Source: Pseudomonadota bacterium (GTDB taxonomy: Bacteria > Myxococcota_A > Polyangia > Polyangiales > Polyangiaceae). From it: a stretch of DNA of 64,000 nt. The position numbers and the translations under genes were made by a program. Every line of letters starts with the position of its first letter. Position 1 is the stretch's first letter. The notes below the pieces were generated by a model. The model saw only the letters and a program-made list of their open reading frames with translations, was not told where the DNA came from and did no database searches. This document shows positions 1 to 9,131 of this stretch, piece after piece. The stretch covers positions 1-64,000 of the forward strand of contig JAEWRL010000163.1 in the NCBI GenBank assembly GCA_023398955.1. Direction: 5' to 3'.

Positions 1-190
1 GGGGGAAAGGGGGAGGTCTATCCACGGGGCCGATCAACCCACGATAGTGGCCCCCCATGCGCTCGAAAACCCCAACTCCGCCCATCCAAACCTTTCATGG
101 GGGGGAGCGCGCGAAATCTAGGTTCAAGCATGATGGAACGCGCCTAGCGGCCAATGGAAAGACAATTCTTCTTAGACGGCCTGGACCTGT

Positions 191-2383
191 TTAGCTCTCG
201 CACAGCACGAAGGTCGCCCTGAGGAGGTCTTCGTCGCGCGAAGAGCTCCCGACCAGGACCTCGAACTCCCCTGGCTCAATCATCGGTTCCCCCTGCCGTC
301 CGGGGAATGCCAATGCGTCTCTCTCAATCGTGAAACGGACAGTCGCCGTTTCACCAGGCTCCAGGATCACCCGCTGATAGCCCTTGAGCGTCTTCGATGG
401 CGTGCTGAAGGAGGTGTACCGATCGTTGAGGTAGAGCTGCACCACCTCGGCTCCACGGCGCTCACCCTCGTTGCGCACGGTAACGTTCACGACAAGCTCC
501 TCACCGGGAGAGAGGCGGCGCGTCGAAAGGTTCAGGTCTGCATAGTGGAACCTCGTGTAGGACAGCCCGTACCCGAACGCAAACAGAGGCGTGGCGTCGT
601 AGGTGTCCCCGCGTGGCGTGTGCCATCCCGGGATCTGCTGGTAGTAGGCGGGTTGCGCTCCGGCCGACCGCGGAAAGGAAATCGAGAGCTTGCCGCTCGG
701 GCAGGCATCGCCGAAGAGGAGCTGCGCTACCGCCTCACCCCCTCTCATCCCAGGATTGAAGGCTTCGAGGATGGCATCCGCGTGCTCTGCACACCAGGGA
801 ATCGCCAGTGGTTTGCTGTTGATCAGCACCACGACCAGCGGAGTGCCCGTCGCGTGAACCGCTTCGAGCAGAGCCTGCTGCCCACCGGCGAGCTCCAGGT
901 CCGAAACATCGCACTCCTCGCCGGTTCGCTCGAGGACGTCACCCACAACGACTATCGCGACATCGGCAGCCTTTGCCAGCGCGGCCGCCGCAGGCACGTC
1001 CCTCTCGTCGCGGTCGAGGGCATCGCACCCGCGCGCATAGCTCACGCGCTGCTCCCCGTAACTGGCTCGAGCTCGGATGCCGTCCAGCACGGTGACGACG
1101 CTCATTCGCGGATGCTCTCCACTCACCAGACCCGCTTGACCGCTTCCGAATGACCAGTCACCAAGTTGAGCGAGCCTGTCATCGGCATTGGGTCCGAGCA
1201 CGGCGATTCGGCGCACGGAGCTGGCGAGAGGCAAGGTAGGCACGCCTCCAATCGCCCGGTTCTTGAGGAGCACGATTGATTCCAACGCTGCGTCGAGCAA
1301 CGCCTGACGGTGTTCCGCACAGCCCACCACCTCCGACACCCGATGCATCGCCGGATACCGTTTCTGATCGAAGAGCCCCAGTAAGAACTTGTACCGGAGG
1401 ATCCTTTCGCAAGCCTTGTCGATGTCGGCACGCTCGAGAGTCCCCCGGGCGACATGTTGTACGGCAGCCTCGTAGAACTCGGGAGTGACCATAATCATGT
1501 CATTGCCAGCCCTCACTGCGTCAGGAACCACGTCTGCAATGCTGGGATACAGAAACTGCTGCTTATGAGCCCGCCCGACGTTGTCCCAGTCAGTGACGAC
1601 GAGGCCACCGAAACCCCACTCGTCACGCAAGACGTCGGTCAGAAGCCAACGATTGACCACACAGGCGACCCCATCGATGCATTGATAGGCCGTCATGAAG
1701 CTCCCGCAACCAGCGCGGACCATTTCGCGGAAGGGAGGAAGGAAGTAGGCCCGCAGCTTCCTCTCACTCAACTCCGCCTCGCTGGCATCACGACCTCCTA
1801 CGGTCTCCGAGTAACCCGCGAAGTGCTTGGCGCACGCGAGCACGCTCTCCGGGTTGCTCAAGGAATCCCCCTGGTATCCATGTACTAGCGCCGTCGCCAT
1901 CTCTGCCAAGAGGTAGGGGTCTTCACCGAAGGTCTCCCCAATCCGTCCCCAGCGCAAGTCACGTGCCAGACAGAGGACAGGTGAGAAGGTCCAATGAAGG
2001 CCGGTGACCGCCATTTCGCGCGCAGTGACCCGCCCCATCACTCGACAGTGCTCCGGGTTCCAAGAACAGGACAAGGCAAGCTGGGTCGGGAACACTGTCG
2101 CCCCGGGCCAGAACCCGTGACCGTGGATGGCGTCTATCCCGAAGAGAAGCGGTATGCCAAGCCCAGTCCGCTCTGCAACGCGTTGAAGCTCGACGGTTCT
2201 CTCACCCAGAATGTGAAGGAACGAACCCACCCTCTGGGCTCGAACCTCTGCAAGCGCGCCCCATCGTCCATCCACTTGGACCATTTGCCCGATCTTCTGC
2301 TCGACGGACATTCGGGCCATGAGATCGGCCACGCGGGTCTCCACGCTTCGCTCTGGGTCCTGGTACGGCAGACGGACGTTCAC
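191..2383 (-). CDS. bglX: Glycoside hydrolase family 3 beta-glucosidase
   Basis: This 730-residue protein matches the BglX-type layout of GH3 enzymes: an N-terminal TIM-barrel domain, an alpha/beta sandwich and a C-terminal fibronectin III-like domain (about residues 610-725). The predicted nucleophile is the Asp of VVTDWDNVG, about one third of the way in. The second domain carries the GEECDVSDLELAGGQ segment, where the family's acid/base Glu is expected. The family removes terminal beta-linked glucose from oligosaccharides. E. coli BglX is periplasmic, but I see no signal peptide here, so a cytoplasmic location is inferred. Translation probably starts at a GTG preceded by an AGGGAG ribosome-binding site. 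The gene stands alone, and the substrate cannot be told from sequence. The symbol reflects family similarity rather than proven orthology. Confidence 0.9.
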   Translation of the reverse strand: MNVRLPYQDPERSVETRVADLMARMSVEQKIGQMVQVDGRWGALAEVRAQRVGSFLHILGERTVELQRVAERTGLGIPLLFGIDAIHGHGFWPGATVFPTQLALSCSWNPEHCRVMGRVTAREMAVTGLHWTFSPVLCLARDLRWGRIGETFGEDPYLLAEMATALVHGYQGDSLSNPESVLACAKHFAGYSETVGGRDASEAELSERKLRAYFLPPFREMVRAGCGSFMTAYQCIDGVACVVNRWLLTDVLRDEWGFGGLVVTDWDNVGRAHKQQFLYPSIADVVPDAVRAGNDMIMVTPEFYEAAVQHVARGTLERADIDKACERILRYKFLLGLFDQKRYPAMHRVSEVVGCAEHRQALLDAALESIVLLKNRAIGGVPTLPLASSVRRIAVLGPNADDRLAQLGDWSFGSGQAGLVSGEHPRMSVVTVLDGIRARASYGEQRVSYARGCDALDRDERDVPAAAALAKAADVAIVVVGDVLERTGEECDVSDLELAGGQQALLEAVHATGTPLVVVLINSKPLAIPWCAEHADAILEAFNPGMRGGEAVAQLLFGDACPSGKLSISFPRSAGAQPAYYQQIPGWHTPRGDTYDATPLFAFGYGLSYTRFHYADLNLSTRRLSPGEELVVNVTVRNEGERRGAEVVQLYLNDRYTSFSTPSKTLKGYQRVILEPGETATVRFTIERDALAFPGRQGEPMIEPGEFEVLVGSSSRDEDLLRATFVLCES

Positions 2384-2519
2384 GGAATCGACTCCCTTGC
2401 TGGACTACAGGTCCGCCGCGAGCGTAGTGCGGGAGCCAGGCTTCCGCCAAGCACCGACCCAGCGGAGGGACGCCAAAGCGCAAAGATCGAGGCTTGTGGG
2501 CGGGCCTCGGGGACGGAAA

Positions 2520-3428
2520 TCAGTTCAACTGAGCACCCGCGGCGACCCACGCTTCGAAGTCGGCGATTGCCTGAGTAGCGTCGCCCTGGGCTCCGTCGCG
2601 CGGCATGGCTCCACCGAACCAGCCGAGCACCGAGTCTGGACCAATGATTGCGGAGTCCAACCCGTCAATCTGTCCAACCTGCTCGAGCCGCGCGTAGAGC
2701 GAGTCGGCAGAGCGGGCGAAGGAATGGCAGTTGCCACAGTGCCCAAGACTGGACTCCCCCGCCAAATAGGCCTCGTAGATGGTCGTCCAAGTGGGCGCCC
2801 CGGGGTCGACGGTCCCTCCTGGCCCCTGCGCGCCGCCCGCAGCGGGGCTCCCACCCGCGCTCGGCGCGCCACCCCCCGCCAGCGACCCGCCGCCACTGGG
2901 TCCGCCGCCGATGCCGCTTGCTGCTCCTCCGCTCGCGGCTGGCATCCCCCCTGCGCTGTTCAATCCACCTACGCTCTGCGCGCCACCCACGTCACTCGTC
3001 GAGCCGCCGATTCCGACAAACACACCGCCTGAGTTGCTCATCGCTCCCCCTGCGCTCACGGCACCACCCGTTTCGCCAGTCCAACCGCCGACGCTGGTCG
3101 TCGAGCCCCCAGCGCCGCTCATTCCCCCTCCGACACTGGTCATCGCGCCGCCCGCTCCCACGTTCACGCCACCGCTGCCCATGGCCCCGCCTGCCGCGAT
3201 GAGTGCACCACCGCTACCGAACATGCCACCGCCGCCCACACCCCAAGGGTCGCTGCCGCCCGTCATGCCGCCACCAGAGCCGTACGCCCCCCCGAGCGTC
3301 GCCCCGGTACCTGCCATCGCTCCGCCCGTTTCGCCACCGTCGCCAGCGCACGCTGGCGCGAAGCCGAGCAGGAAGACCAGCGGGAGCGGACCGCGGATGC
3401 GAACACCAGGTGCCAATACGTTTCTCAC
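2520..3428 (-). CDS. Gly/Ala-rich lipoprotein with C-terminal cytochrome c domain
   Basis: The preferred start is the GTG at 3428. It gives a short basic N-terminus, a hydrophobic stretch (PLPLVFLLGFAPAC) and a lipobox Cys at about residue 27, so this should be an exported lipoprotein. An upstream in-frame start at 3509 would spoil the signal peptide. About 170 residues of Gly/Ala/Ser-rich low-complexity linker follow. The last 90 residues hold one CGNCH haem-c attachment site and a later GGAMPRDGA whose Met could be the distal ligand. Such Gly-rich lipoproteins with a c-type haem are typical of Polyangiales, and electron transfer at the cell surface is plausible but unproven. It is transcribed away from the pseudokinase gene. 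The linker's reverse complement gives a long Pro-rich open frame that I reject as a shadow. Confidence 0.75.
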   Translation of the reverse strand: MRNVLAPGVRIRGPLPLVFLLGFAPACAGDGGETGGAMAGTGATLGGAYGSGGGMTGGSDPWGVGGGGMFGSGGALIAAGGAMGSGGVNVGAGGAMTSVGGGMSGAGGSTTSVGGWTGETGGAVSAGGAMSNSGGVFVGIGGSTSDVGGAQSVGGLNSAGGMPAASGGAASGIGGGPSGGGSLAGGGAPSAGGSPAAGGAQGPGGTVDPGAPTWTTIYEAYLAGESSLGHCGNCHSFARSADSLYARLEQVGQIDGLDSAIIGPDSVLGWFGGAMPRDGAQGDATQAIADFEAWVAAGAQLN

Positions 3429-3871
3429 GACTCGTCGAGCCTCAGGGGAAGAATTTGTCACGGCGCTGCGTGCCGCGAATCGCTGGCGCCGCGCTAGCCC
3501 ACACGGCATCCCTGGGCCGACTCGTTGTGCTGCCTCTGGAGGCCGTCAAGTAGCCCGCTCGTCGAGATCCCATGGAACGCCACTCAATCTTGGAAAGTTC
3601 CGAGCACGCTGCGCACGCGCGTGTGCGACCGGCGCAGTTCTTCGACGGCTGGGCGCGGCACCCTGCACTCGACGACCCTTTGCTCGGGACACCCTGGACA
3701 GCGCGGTGAAAGAAGACCAATCGTCCCCGCTTCGGCGCCTGATGGCCGCCGCGGCCGGTCTGGCTGTTGGTCCCGGCTCGCTCGAATCTCACGCTACTAT
3801 CGAAATTCAGTGGGAAATCGCCGAGACGAGCGTATTCTGACTCGGCGGAATCGAGCTATACGGCAGTTGAC
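3429..3871. other. Divergent intergenic region between lipoprotein and pseudokinase genes
   Basis: About 440 bases separate the two divergent genes if the starts given here are right. The region is less G+C-biased towards its right end (around 3790-3870). I see no convincing sigma-70 or sigma-54 promoter and no RNA structure. The open frames that cross it are shadows of the lipoprotein gene or extensions of the kinase frame. Confidence 0.4.
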
Positions 3872-6800
3872 TTGACTACTCCTGATACCCCTCCCAAGGC
3901 CGGCGATCAGGTCGGACGCTACGTGTTCCTGCGGGATCTCACGACGGGCCCGCTCGGGCCCCTGTGGGAGGCGCGAGTGGACGCCGACGGCGTGCCGATG
4001 GACGCGCTCGCGAGGGTCATCACGCTGCCTCACGGCCTGAGTCCAGCACAGCAACAGGCCTTGGCTCAGGCCGCATGGGACAGCACAGAGCTCAGCCACG
4101 GTCTGATACTCGGTGTCGCCGACGTCGTCTTCGGTAAGCACTGGGCGGCCCTGATTCATGACTTCTCAGAGGGCACGACGCTGAAGTCCCTCCTTGCGCG
4201 AGCGGAGGAGCGCCAGTCTTCCTTTCCGGTCGCCGTTGCGTTGCGAATCGCGCTCGACATCGTGCGCTCGGTGGGGGATTCGCGGAAGCTCAGTGAAGAG
4301 CTCGGAATTCCATGGCTCAGTGGCGGGCTGACCGCTGCCTCGACTTACGTCTGCGGCGATGGTTTCGCGCGGCTCCTCGACGGCTATGTACCCGCAGCCT
4401 GCATCCGGTCGAGCTCCCTCCGAGCCAGTCCCGGGGCTCTGGCCTACGCGGCACCAGAACAGCTCGATCCCAATCACGAACCAGACGAGCGGAGCGACGT
4501 CTTTGCGCTCGGAGCAATCGTATGGGAGCTACTGCAAGGGAAACCGCTGCTCGTGGGGAGCCAGTCCGCGATCAGTCAGCGGGTCAGCACCGCCCTACCC
4601 CGGTTGCCAACCGACGAAGGGGGCAAGCAGGTGCCAGCCGCGATCGTCGACGCCGTGGCGCAGGCGCTCGAGCTCGATCCGGCACGACGCTTCGAGACAC
4701 TCGCCGAGTTCAGCACCAGCCTCGCACAAGCGGCGCCGGAGCTTGCGAATCGTGGTGAGGTCATCGATTTCATCGACGCTCTGCTGCACCGCGAATCTAC
4801 CCTCTTTCGACTGCTCGCGGATCCTCCGCCCCGTCTCAGCGAACGGATGAAGAGCGTACGCCCTCCGAAGCCAGACCTTGCCTGGGCGGTGGACCTCGCC
4901 AAGCGCGCGAAGGTCATAGCGCAGGCGCATGGCACGACGCCAAGCGGCAGCGCCATCACCGCGAGCGGAACTCTAGCCCCTGAGCACGCCATGCCCACAA
5001 AGCAGACTGCCATTTCGCCAGTGAACCACGCCGGGGCGGGCCATGCGCCCGTAACCGGTAGCGGACAGAACGCCGAGACGCCGGCCCCCCAATCCGCCAT
5101 GAAATCGACCGAGAATGTGCCCCTGGCTTCCAAGGCGAGCCCCGCAGAACCCCCGGTCTCCTCGAACGGGGGGAACGGAGCCCCAGCCAGCCCACCCGAG
5201 GTCCCTCGCCCCACCTCTGGCGGCAACGGCACCACGCCAGCCAAGCCGTCCGCGTCCGCAGGGGATGGGAGTGGGCCCAAGTCCGATGCATCTCCGCATC
5301 GGCCCGTCATGAAGACCCTGATTGGCTTGAACGCCGCCAGCTTCATGGGAACCCCGGAGAGCGATGGCACTGTACCCTTCCGCGCGGCGCTCGACTCCTC
5401 GGATGACGAGACTCAGTCGAGCGCATTGGGAAGGGCGTTCCCGGGCGCGCCTCAGCCCATGTCTCAACGCGCAGCGGTTCGGGTCTCCGCGGGCAGCTCT
5501 CCGACCACCTCGAAGCAACCCTTGATCGGGCCCGGCGCTGACGATACCCATCCAGGATTGGGATTCGCTGCCGCCATGGCGCCAGCGCCGTCTTCGGTCG
5601 ACGCGAAGGCGAATGCTCCGTCGGCGCCGGACGATGCAGAGCAACAAGCGGCCCCGGCGACCGCAAGATCCAGCCCCGGTGGCAGCAACGCGGATGGTGT
5701 CGCCGCTGCCGCGACCGCGGCGGCCACGCCCCCCGGGCGTGCGAAGCTGGTCAGGCCGCCCATGGCAACGGCAGCTCGCGTCGAATCCGGCACGGGAACG
5801 CTCGCCGGAAAGCCCTTCGCGATAGCGCCCCCTGGAGTCACTGCCGCGCCAGAGAGCTCCTCCGCTCCATCAGGCACCGGCGGCAAGTTGGCACCCCAAG
5901 CTACGTCCACGGCAGCAGGCGGCGGTACACTGACGGCCCAAACCGCGTCTACGGCAGCAATCGGCAGCAAGCAGACAGCCCAACGCACCGCCACAGCGAC
6001 GGCCGCCAGCAAGCTGGCACCCCAAGCCAACTCCGCGGCAGCAATCGGCAGCAAGCAGGCGGCCCAACGCCCTGCCACAGCAACGGCCGCCGGCAAGCTG
6101 GCGGCCCGACGCACCGCCACAGCGACGGCCGCCGGCAAGCTGGCACCCCAAGGCAACTCTGCGGCAGCCGCTGGCGGCAAGGCCACGGTCGCAGGCACCG
6201 ATGCCAGTCCTGGCGGGGGACGCGGAGCTGGCTCGACGGGGTTTGCTGCCGCGTCGGTTCCAAGACCAGCGTTGGGGCGATCTCCAGACCAACCCGTTGC
6301 GCCAGACTCCCCCCGTTCGTCAGACACACTGACCGCGCATGACGCGGCTGCGGCAGCGAAGCCAGCTCGCACGGAGACGCCCAAGTCAGCAGCGGCGGCG
6401 GATGCTCCCCCCGACGCGGCATTGGTCGAACGAACAGCGGAGGCACCCGCGACCACCAAGGCACTTGTTTCGAGCGGCACCGACACGGCCTCGTCGAAAG
6501 AAGCCGTCCCGCCCGAAAGCGAGATGACCTCGGGAACGCAGAGCGGTGAAGGAGAAGGAGGCAATAGAAGGATCGCCGATCCGGATGAGAACGCTTTCGA
6601 AGCGTTTCTCGAGAGCTCCGGCCAAGGACGCCAGACAGCGAAGCAGGCAGAACCAGGCCTCCCCAAGGCGGTCAACGCGGAGGAGACTCCATCCCCGGCA
6701 GCTTCATCACCTCAGCCGGAGCAGACGCTGCCCAAGGCGGAGAGCGCCGCGGACACCTCGTCACCGACGCCCTCAGCGCCTCAGGGGAAGCAACCACCGC

Positions 6801-7846
6801 CATTAGGTGGGGAACCACCGCAGGCGAGCATGGAGGCTTCGAAGGACGCCTCGCCCGTGGCAGCATTGCTCAGCGAAGCCATCGACGCCGGAAGCGCAAA
6901 GACTCCGGCTCCCGGCACCACAGGCTCTTCGCAACCGGTAACGGCTCTGATTGAGGGCCCTCTGGTGCGCCCGCTGCCACCAACCTCCGAAGCGGAGCGG
7001 ACGGCACCGGGCGAAAGCGCCAAGGCAGACCGCGACGAGAGAGCACCGGCGGGTGCTGCGTTGAGCGCTGCGGCTATCGCCGCGGCGGTACCGAAGAAGG
7101 GAACCGGAGCCCAAGGGAGCAGCGCAACGGCGAGCCCGGACAGCTCAGCAGTGGCTAGCTCTGCGGAGGCCGCGAGCGTGGTTTCGTCACCATCGACGCA
7201 CGATCTTCCGACCCGCCCGATCGCCACCGCCCCCCTGATGCCATTCAAGAGCACACCCGGCGTGGCATCCGAAGCATCGACCGAACCCTTCGCTGCCGCG
7301 GCCGCTCCGGAGCTGGCGAGAGGCCACGTGGGCGCAGAGGAGCTGGAAGCACCCTTTGCGAGGAAGCGCCCCCAGGTCTCAGCTCTGACCATGCTCTTCG
7401 CTGCAACCACCTTGATACTGGCAGGCGTCGTGATATGGCTGCTGGGGTCTCGCCCCGAAGCCAGCGAGGCGCCAGACGCGGTCACCGCTCCCGCGACCAC
7501 GACGAAGGCTGGCAGCGCGGCTCCAATCGAACGTGACGCAGCTTCCGTCGCTGCATCCACACAACGAGCCGCGAAGGAAGCGGACCAGGAGAAGGCCGCG
7601 AAGGCGGCGGCTCTCACACCAAAGACAGATGAGCCCAACCCGGAGGATGAGAAGGAAACGGAGAAATCCGTCTCATCCGACGAGGCTCAAGGAAGCGCTA
7701 AGGCAGAGGAAAGCGACTCGGCGACGACGCGGGCCGCGACCACGACCAAGTCCACTGCACCTCGACTTCAGCGCACGGCGAAGCCCTGGCGCCCCAAGCC
7801 AAAGACCGAGCCAAAGAAGAAGACTTATGTCCCAAGCGATCTCTAA
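3872..7846 (+). CDS. Very long Ser/Thr pseudokinase with Ala-rich region and one membrane helix
   Basis: Residues 10-320 have a Hanks-type kinase fold: a DQVGRY start, a hydrophobic core, a YAAPEQL segment and DVFALGAIVWELL of the C-lobe. The catalytic residues are missing. The glycine loop reads TTGPLGP, the VAIK Lys is replaced (ALARVI), the HRD/N region reads SGGLTAAS, and DFG is DGY. It is therefore predicted to be a pseudokinase that binds or scaffolds rather than phosphorylates. About 800 residues of Ala/Pro/Ser/Thr-rich sequence follow, including a degenerate tandem repeat. A single membrane helix lies at about residues 1170-1193, and a charged, Lys-rich tail of about 130 residues ends the protein. 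The frame is open back to 3767; I prefer the TTG at 3872 because the conserved region begins just after it. The TPR membrane protein downstream is probably its partner. Confidence 0.75.
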   Translation: MTTPDTPPKAGDQVGRYVFLRDLTTGPLGPLWEARVDADGVPMDALARVITLPHGLSPAQQQALAQAAWDSTELSHGLILGVADVVFGKHWAALIHDFSEGTTLKSLLARAEERQSSFPVAVALRIALDIVRSVGDSRKLSEELGIPWLSGGLTAASTYVCGDGFARLLDGYVPAACIRSSSLRASPGALAYAAPEQLDPNHEPDERSDVFALGAIVWELLQGKPLLVGSQSAISQRVSTALPRLPTDEGGKQVPAAIVDAVAQALELDPARRFETLAEFSTSLAQAAPELANRGEVIDFIDALLHRESTLFRLLADPPPRLSERMKSVRPPKPDLAWAVDLAKRAKVIAQAHGTTPSGSAITASGTLAPEHAMPTKQTAISPVNHAGAGHAPVTGSGQNAETPAPQSAMKSTENVPLASKASPAEPPVSSNGGNGAPASPPEVPRPTSGGNGTTPAKPSASAGDGSGPKSDASPHRPVMKTLIGLNAASFMGTPESDGTVPFRAALDSSDDETQSSALGRAFPGAPQPMSQRAAVRVSAGSSPTTSKQPLIGPGADDTHPGLGFAAAMAPAPSSVDAKANAPSAPDDAEQQAAPATARSSPGGSNADGVAAAATAAATPPGRAKLVRPPMATAARVESGTGTLAGKPFAIAPPGVTAAPESSSAPSGTGGKLAPQATSTAAGGGTLTAQTASTAAIGSKQTAQRTATATAASKLAPQANSAAAIGSKQAAQRPATATAAGKLAARRTATATAAGKLAPQGNSAAAAGGKATVAGTDASPGGGRGAGSTGFAAASVPRPALGRSPDQPVAPDSPRSSDTLTAHDAAAAAKPARTETPKSAAAADAPPDAALVERTAEAPATTKALVSSGTDTASSKEAVPPESEMTSGTQSGEGEGGNRRIADPDENAFEAFLESSGQGRQTAKQAEPGLPKAVNAEETPSPAASSPQPEQTLPKAESAADTSSPTPSAPQGKQPPPLGGEPPQASMEASKDASPVAALLSEAIDAGSAKTPAPGTTGSSQPVTALIEGPLVRPLPPTSEAERTAPGESAKADRDERAPAGAALSAAAIAAAVPKKGTGAQGSSATASPDSSAVASSAEAASVVSSPSTHDLPTRPIATAPLMPFKSTPGVASEASTEPFAAAAAPELARGHVGAEELEAPFARKRPQVSALTMLFAATTLILAGVVIWLLGSRPEASEAPDAVTAPATTTKAGSAAPIERDAASVAASTQRAAKEADQEKAAKAAALTPKTDEPNPEDEKETEKSVSSDEAQGSAKAEESDSATTRAATTTKSTAPRLQRTAKPWRPKPKTEPKKKTYVPSDL
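5881..6190 (+). repeat. Degenerate coding repeat in the pseudokinase linker
   Basis: Imperfect units containing KLAPQ, SAAAIGSKQ and AQRxATATAAG recur about seven times in this stretch. At the DNA level, blocks such as ggcagcaagcaggcggccca and cagcgacggccgccggcaag reappear with few changes. This indicates recent expansion by slippage or unequal recombination inside the low-complexity linker. The repeat is translated and has no predicted fold. Confidence 0.7.
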
Positions 7847-8027
7847 CACTCGTCGGCCTGCCGCCATCCGCTTGGCGGCGTGGTGGGCAGGCTCGGGTGC
7901 TGGATCGAGTGACGGACGTCGAACCAATCAGAAGAGAAACCGACTCTCTGCCCCTCGCCCCCCCTTTCTTGGCGGTCAGCGACGTGGCCCAGTATCAACT
8001 CCTATCGGAGGAAGGACCAAAGAAGCA

Positions 8028-9038
8028 ATGCGAATGGCTGCTTTGCGTAACGGCAGTGGTGCTTCGATTGCCACGGCGGCGCTCATCGTGACAATGCTCT
8101 GGCCACTCTCGGCTGGGGCGGAGGGGGTGTCTATCAACGCCGCAAACAGGGAACAGCTCCAGGAGGCTCAAGAGAGCTACAAAGCTGGCGTAGACGCACT
8201 CGAGGCCGAGCGCTACGACGAGGCCAAGCGGCGCTTCCAGGAGTCCTACGACGTTGTCGCGAGCCCGAATTCACGCCTCATGCTCGCTCGCACGCTCGTC
8301 AAGCTTGGGGAGCTGCCTAGCGCATACCGGGAGCTCGAGGCGACCCTGGAACAAGCGAAGGACCTCGCGCGGGGCGCACAGAAGTACGAGAAAACCGTGG
8401 AGTCGGCCGAACTGGAGCTCGCCGAGCTGAGAAAGAAGCTGGCCTTCATTACGGTCGAGTCCGCGACGAGGGTCACCGTGGCAGGGGAGGAGGTCCCAGC
8501 TGCCCGCTGGAACCTGGAACAACCCGTCGAGCCCGGAGACGTGGAGGTGCGCATCGTCCACGACGATGGGCGCGAGACGGAGAAAACCTTGAAGGTGGAG
8601 GCGGGCGACAGCGAACGCCTTGCCGCCGATGTTCCTGCGCCCAAGCGCGAGACGGCCCAGCAGGCTACCCCCGCCACAGCCCCGGCGAGCCCGGCACCGA
8701 CGACCGGTCAGCTCGACCGCAAGTTCGTTGGCTGGACGGCGCTCGGGGTGGGCGCCGTCGGATTTGGGATGTTCGGAGTCTTCACCTACATGAACGAGGC
8801 GTCGCTGGGCAACGTGAAGGCGTCGTGCAACCGCGGAACGTGTCCCGAGACCGCTGTGGATGACGGCAAGACAAAAGGCATGAACATGGGCCTCTCTTTC
8901 GCCGGCCTAGGCATCGGAGTCCTGGGAGCGGGCGTCGGAGCCTACCTATTGCTCACGGGCAACGAGGACCAGCCAGAGGCGACGGCGACAGCCCTTAGTA
9001 TCGGCCCCTCCAACGTATCGCTGCGGGGCAGCTTCTAA
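8028..9038 (+). CDS. Exported TPR-like protein with two C-terminal membrane helices
   Basis: The open frame runs far upstream, but the start is placed at the ATG at 8028. It follows a GGAGGAAGG ribosome-binding site at 8007-8015 and begins a clean signal peptide (ATAALIVTMLWPLSAGAEG). Residues 35-150 are helical with a TPR pattern (YKAGVDALEAERYDEAKRRFQESY). A beta-rich region of about 80 residues follows, similar in position to a PEGA-type domain. Then come a Pro/Ala linker and two membrane helices flanking a loop with Cys-x4-Cys-Pro (CNRGTCP). It ends in a short segment IGPSNVSLRGSF. The same layout, including CX4CP and the IGPS...G.F ending, occurs in the gene at 41984-43150. Both sit beside kinase genes. 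It is 181 bases downstream of the pseudokinase gene and probably co-transcribed with it. The biochemical function is unknown. Confidence 0.75.
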   Translation: MRMAALRNGSGASIATAALIVTMLWPLSAGAEGVSINAANREQLQEAQESYKAGVDALEAERYDEAKRRFQESYDVVASPNSRLMLARTLVKLGELPSAYRELEATLEQAKDLARGAQKYEKTVESAELELAELRKKLAFITVESATRVTVAGEEVPAARWNLEQPVEPGDVEVRIVHDDGRETEKTLKVEAGDSERLAADVPAPKRETAQQATPATAPASPAPTTGQLDRKFVGWTALGVGAVGFGMFGVFTYMNEASLGNVKASCNRGTCPETAVDDGKTKGMNMGLSFAGLGIGVLGAGVGAYLLLTGNEDQPEATATALSIGPSNVSLRGSF

Positions 9039-9131
9039 TACTCCTGCTGTCCCAGCAGCGCCGATGCTAAGACGGGGCGCTCGTTCGACCGCTCATTGGG
9101 GCCTCTCTCGCGAACGCCACACAGGTGGTGC

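Noticed and set aside
1..190. Left-edge sequence before the GH3 stop
   Set aside because: No open frame, hairpin or promoter could be supported in this short stretch.
2779..3840. A 353-residue Pro-rich plus-strand frame
   Set aside because: It is the shadow of the glycine-rich lipoprotein gene on the other strand; GGx repeats read backwards give Pro-rich sequence.
5464..6675. A 403-residue open frame on the minus strand inside the pseudokinase linker
   Set aside because: It is antisense to a coding low-complexity repeat; its composition mirrors the Ala/Pro bias and there is no ribosome-binding site.
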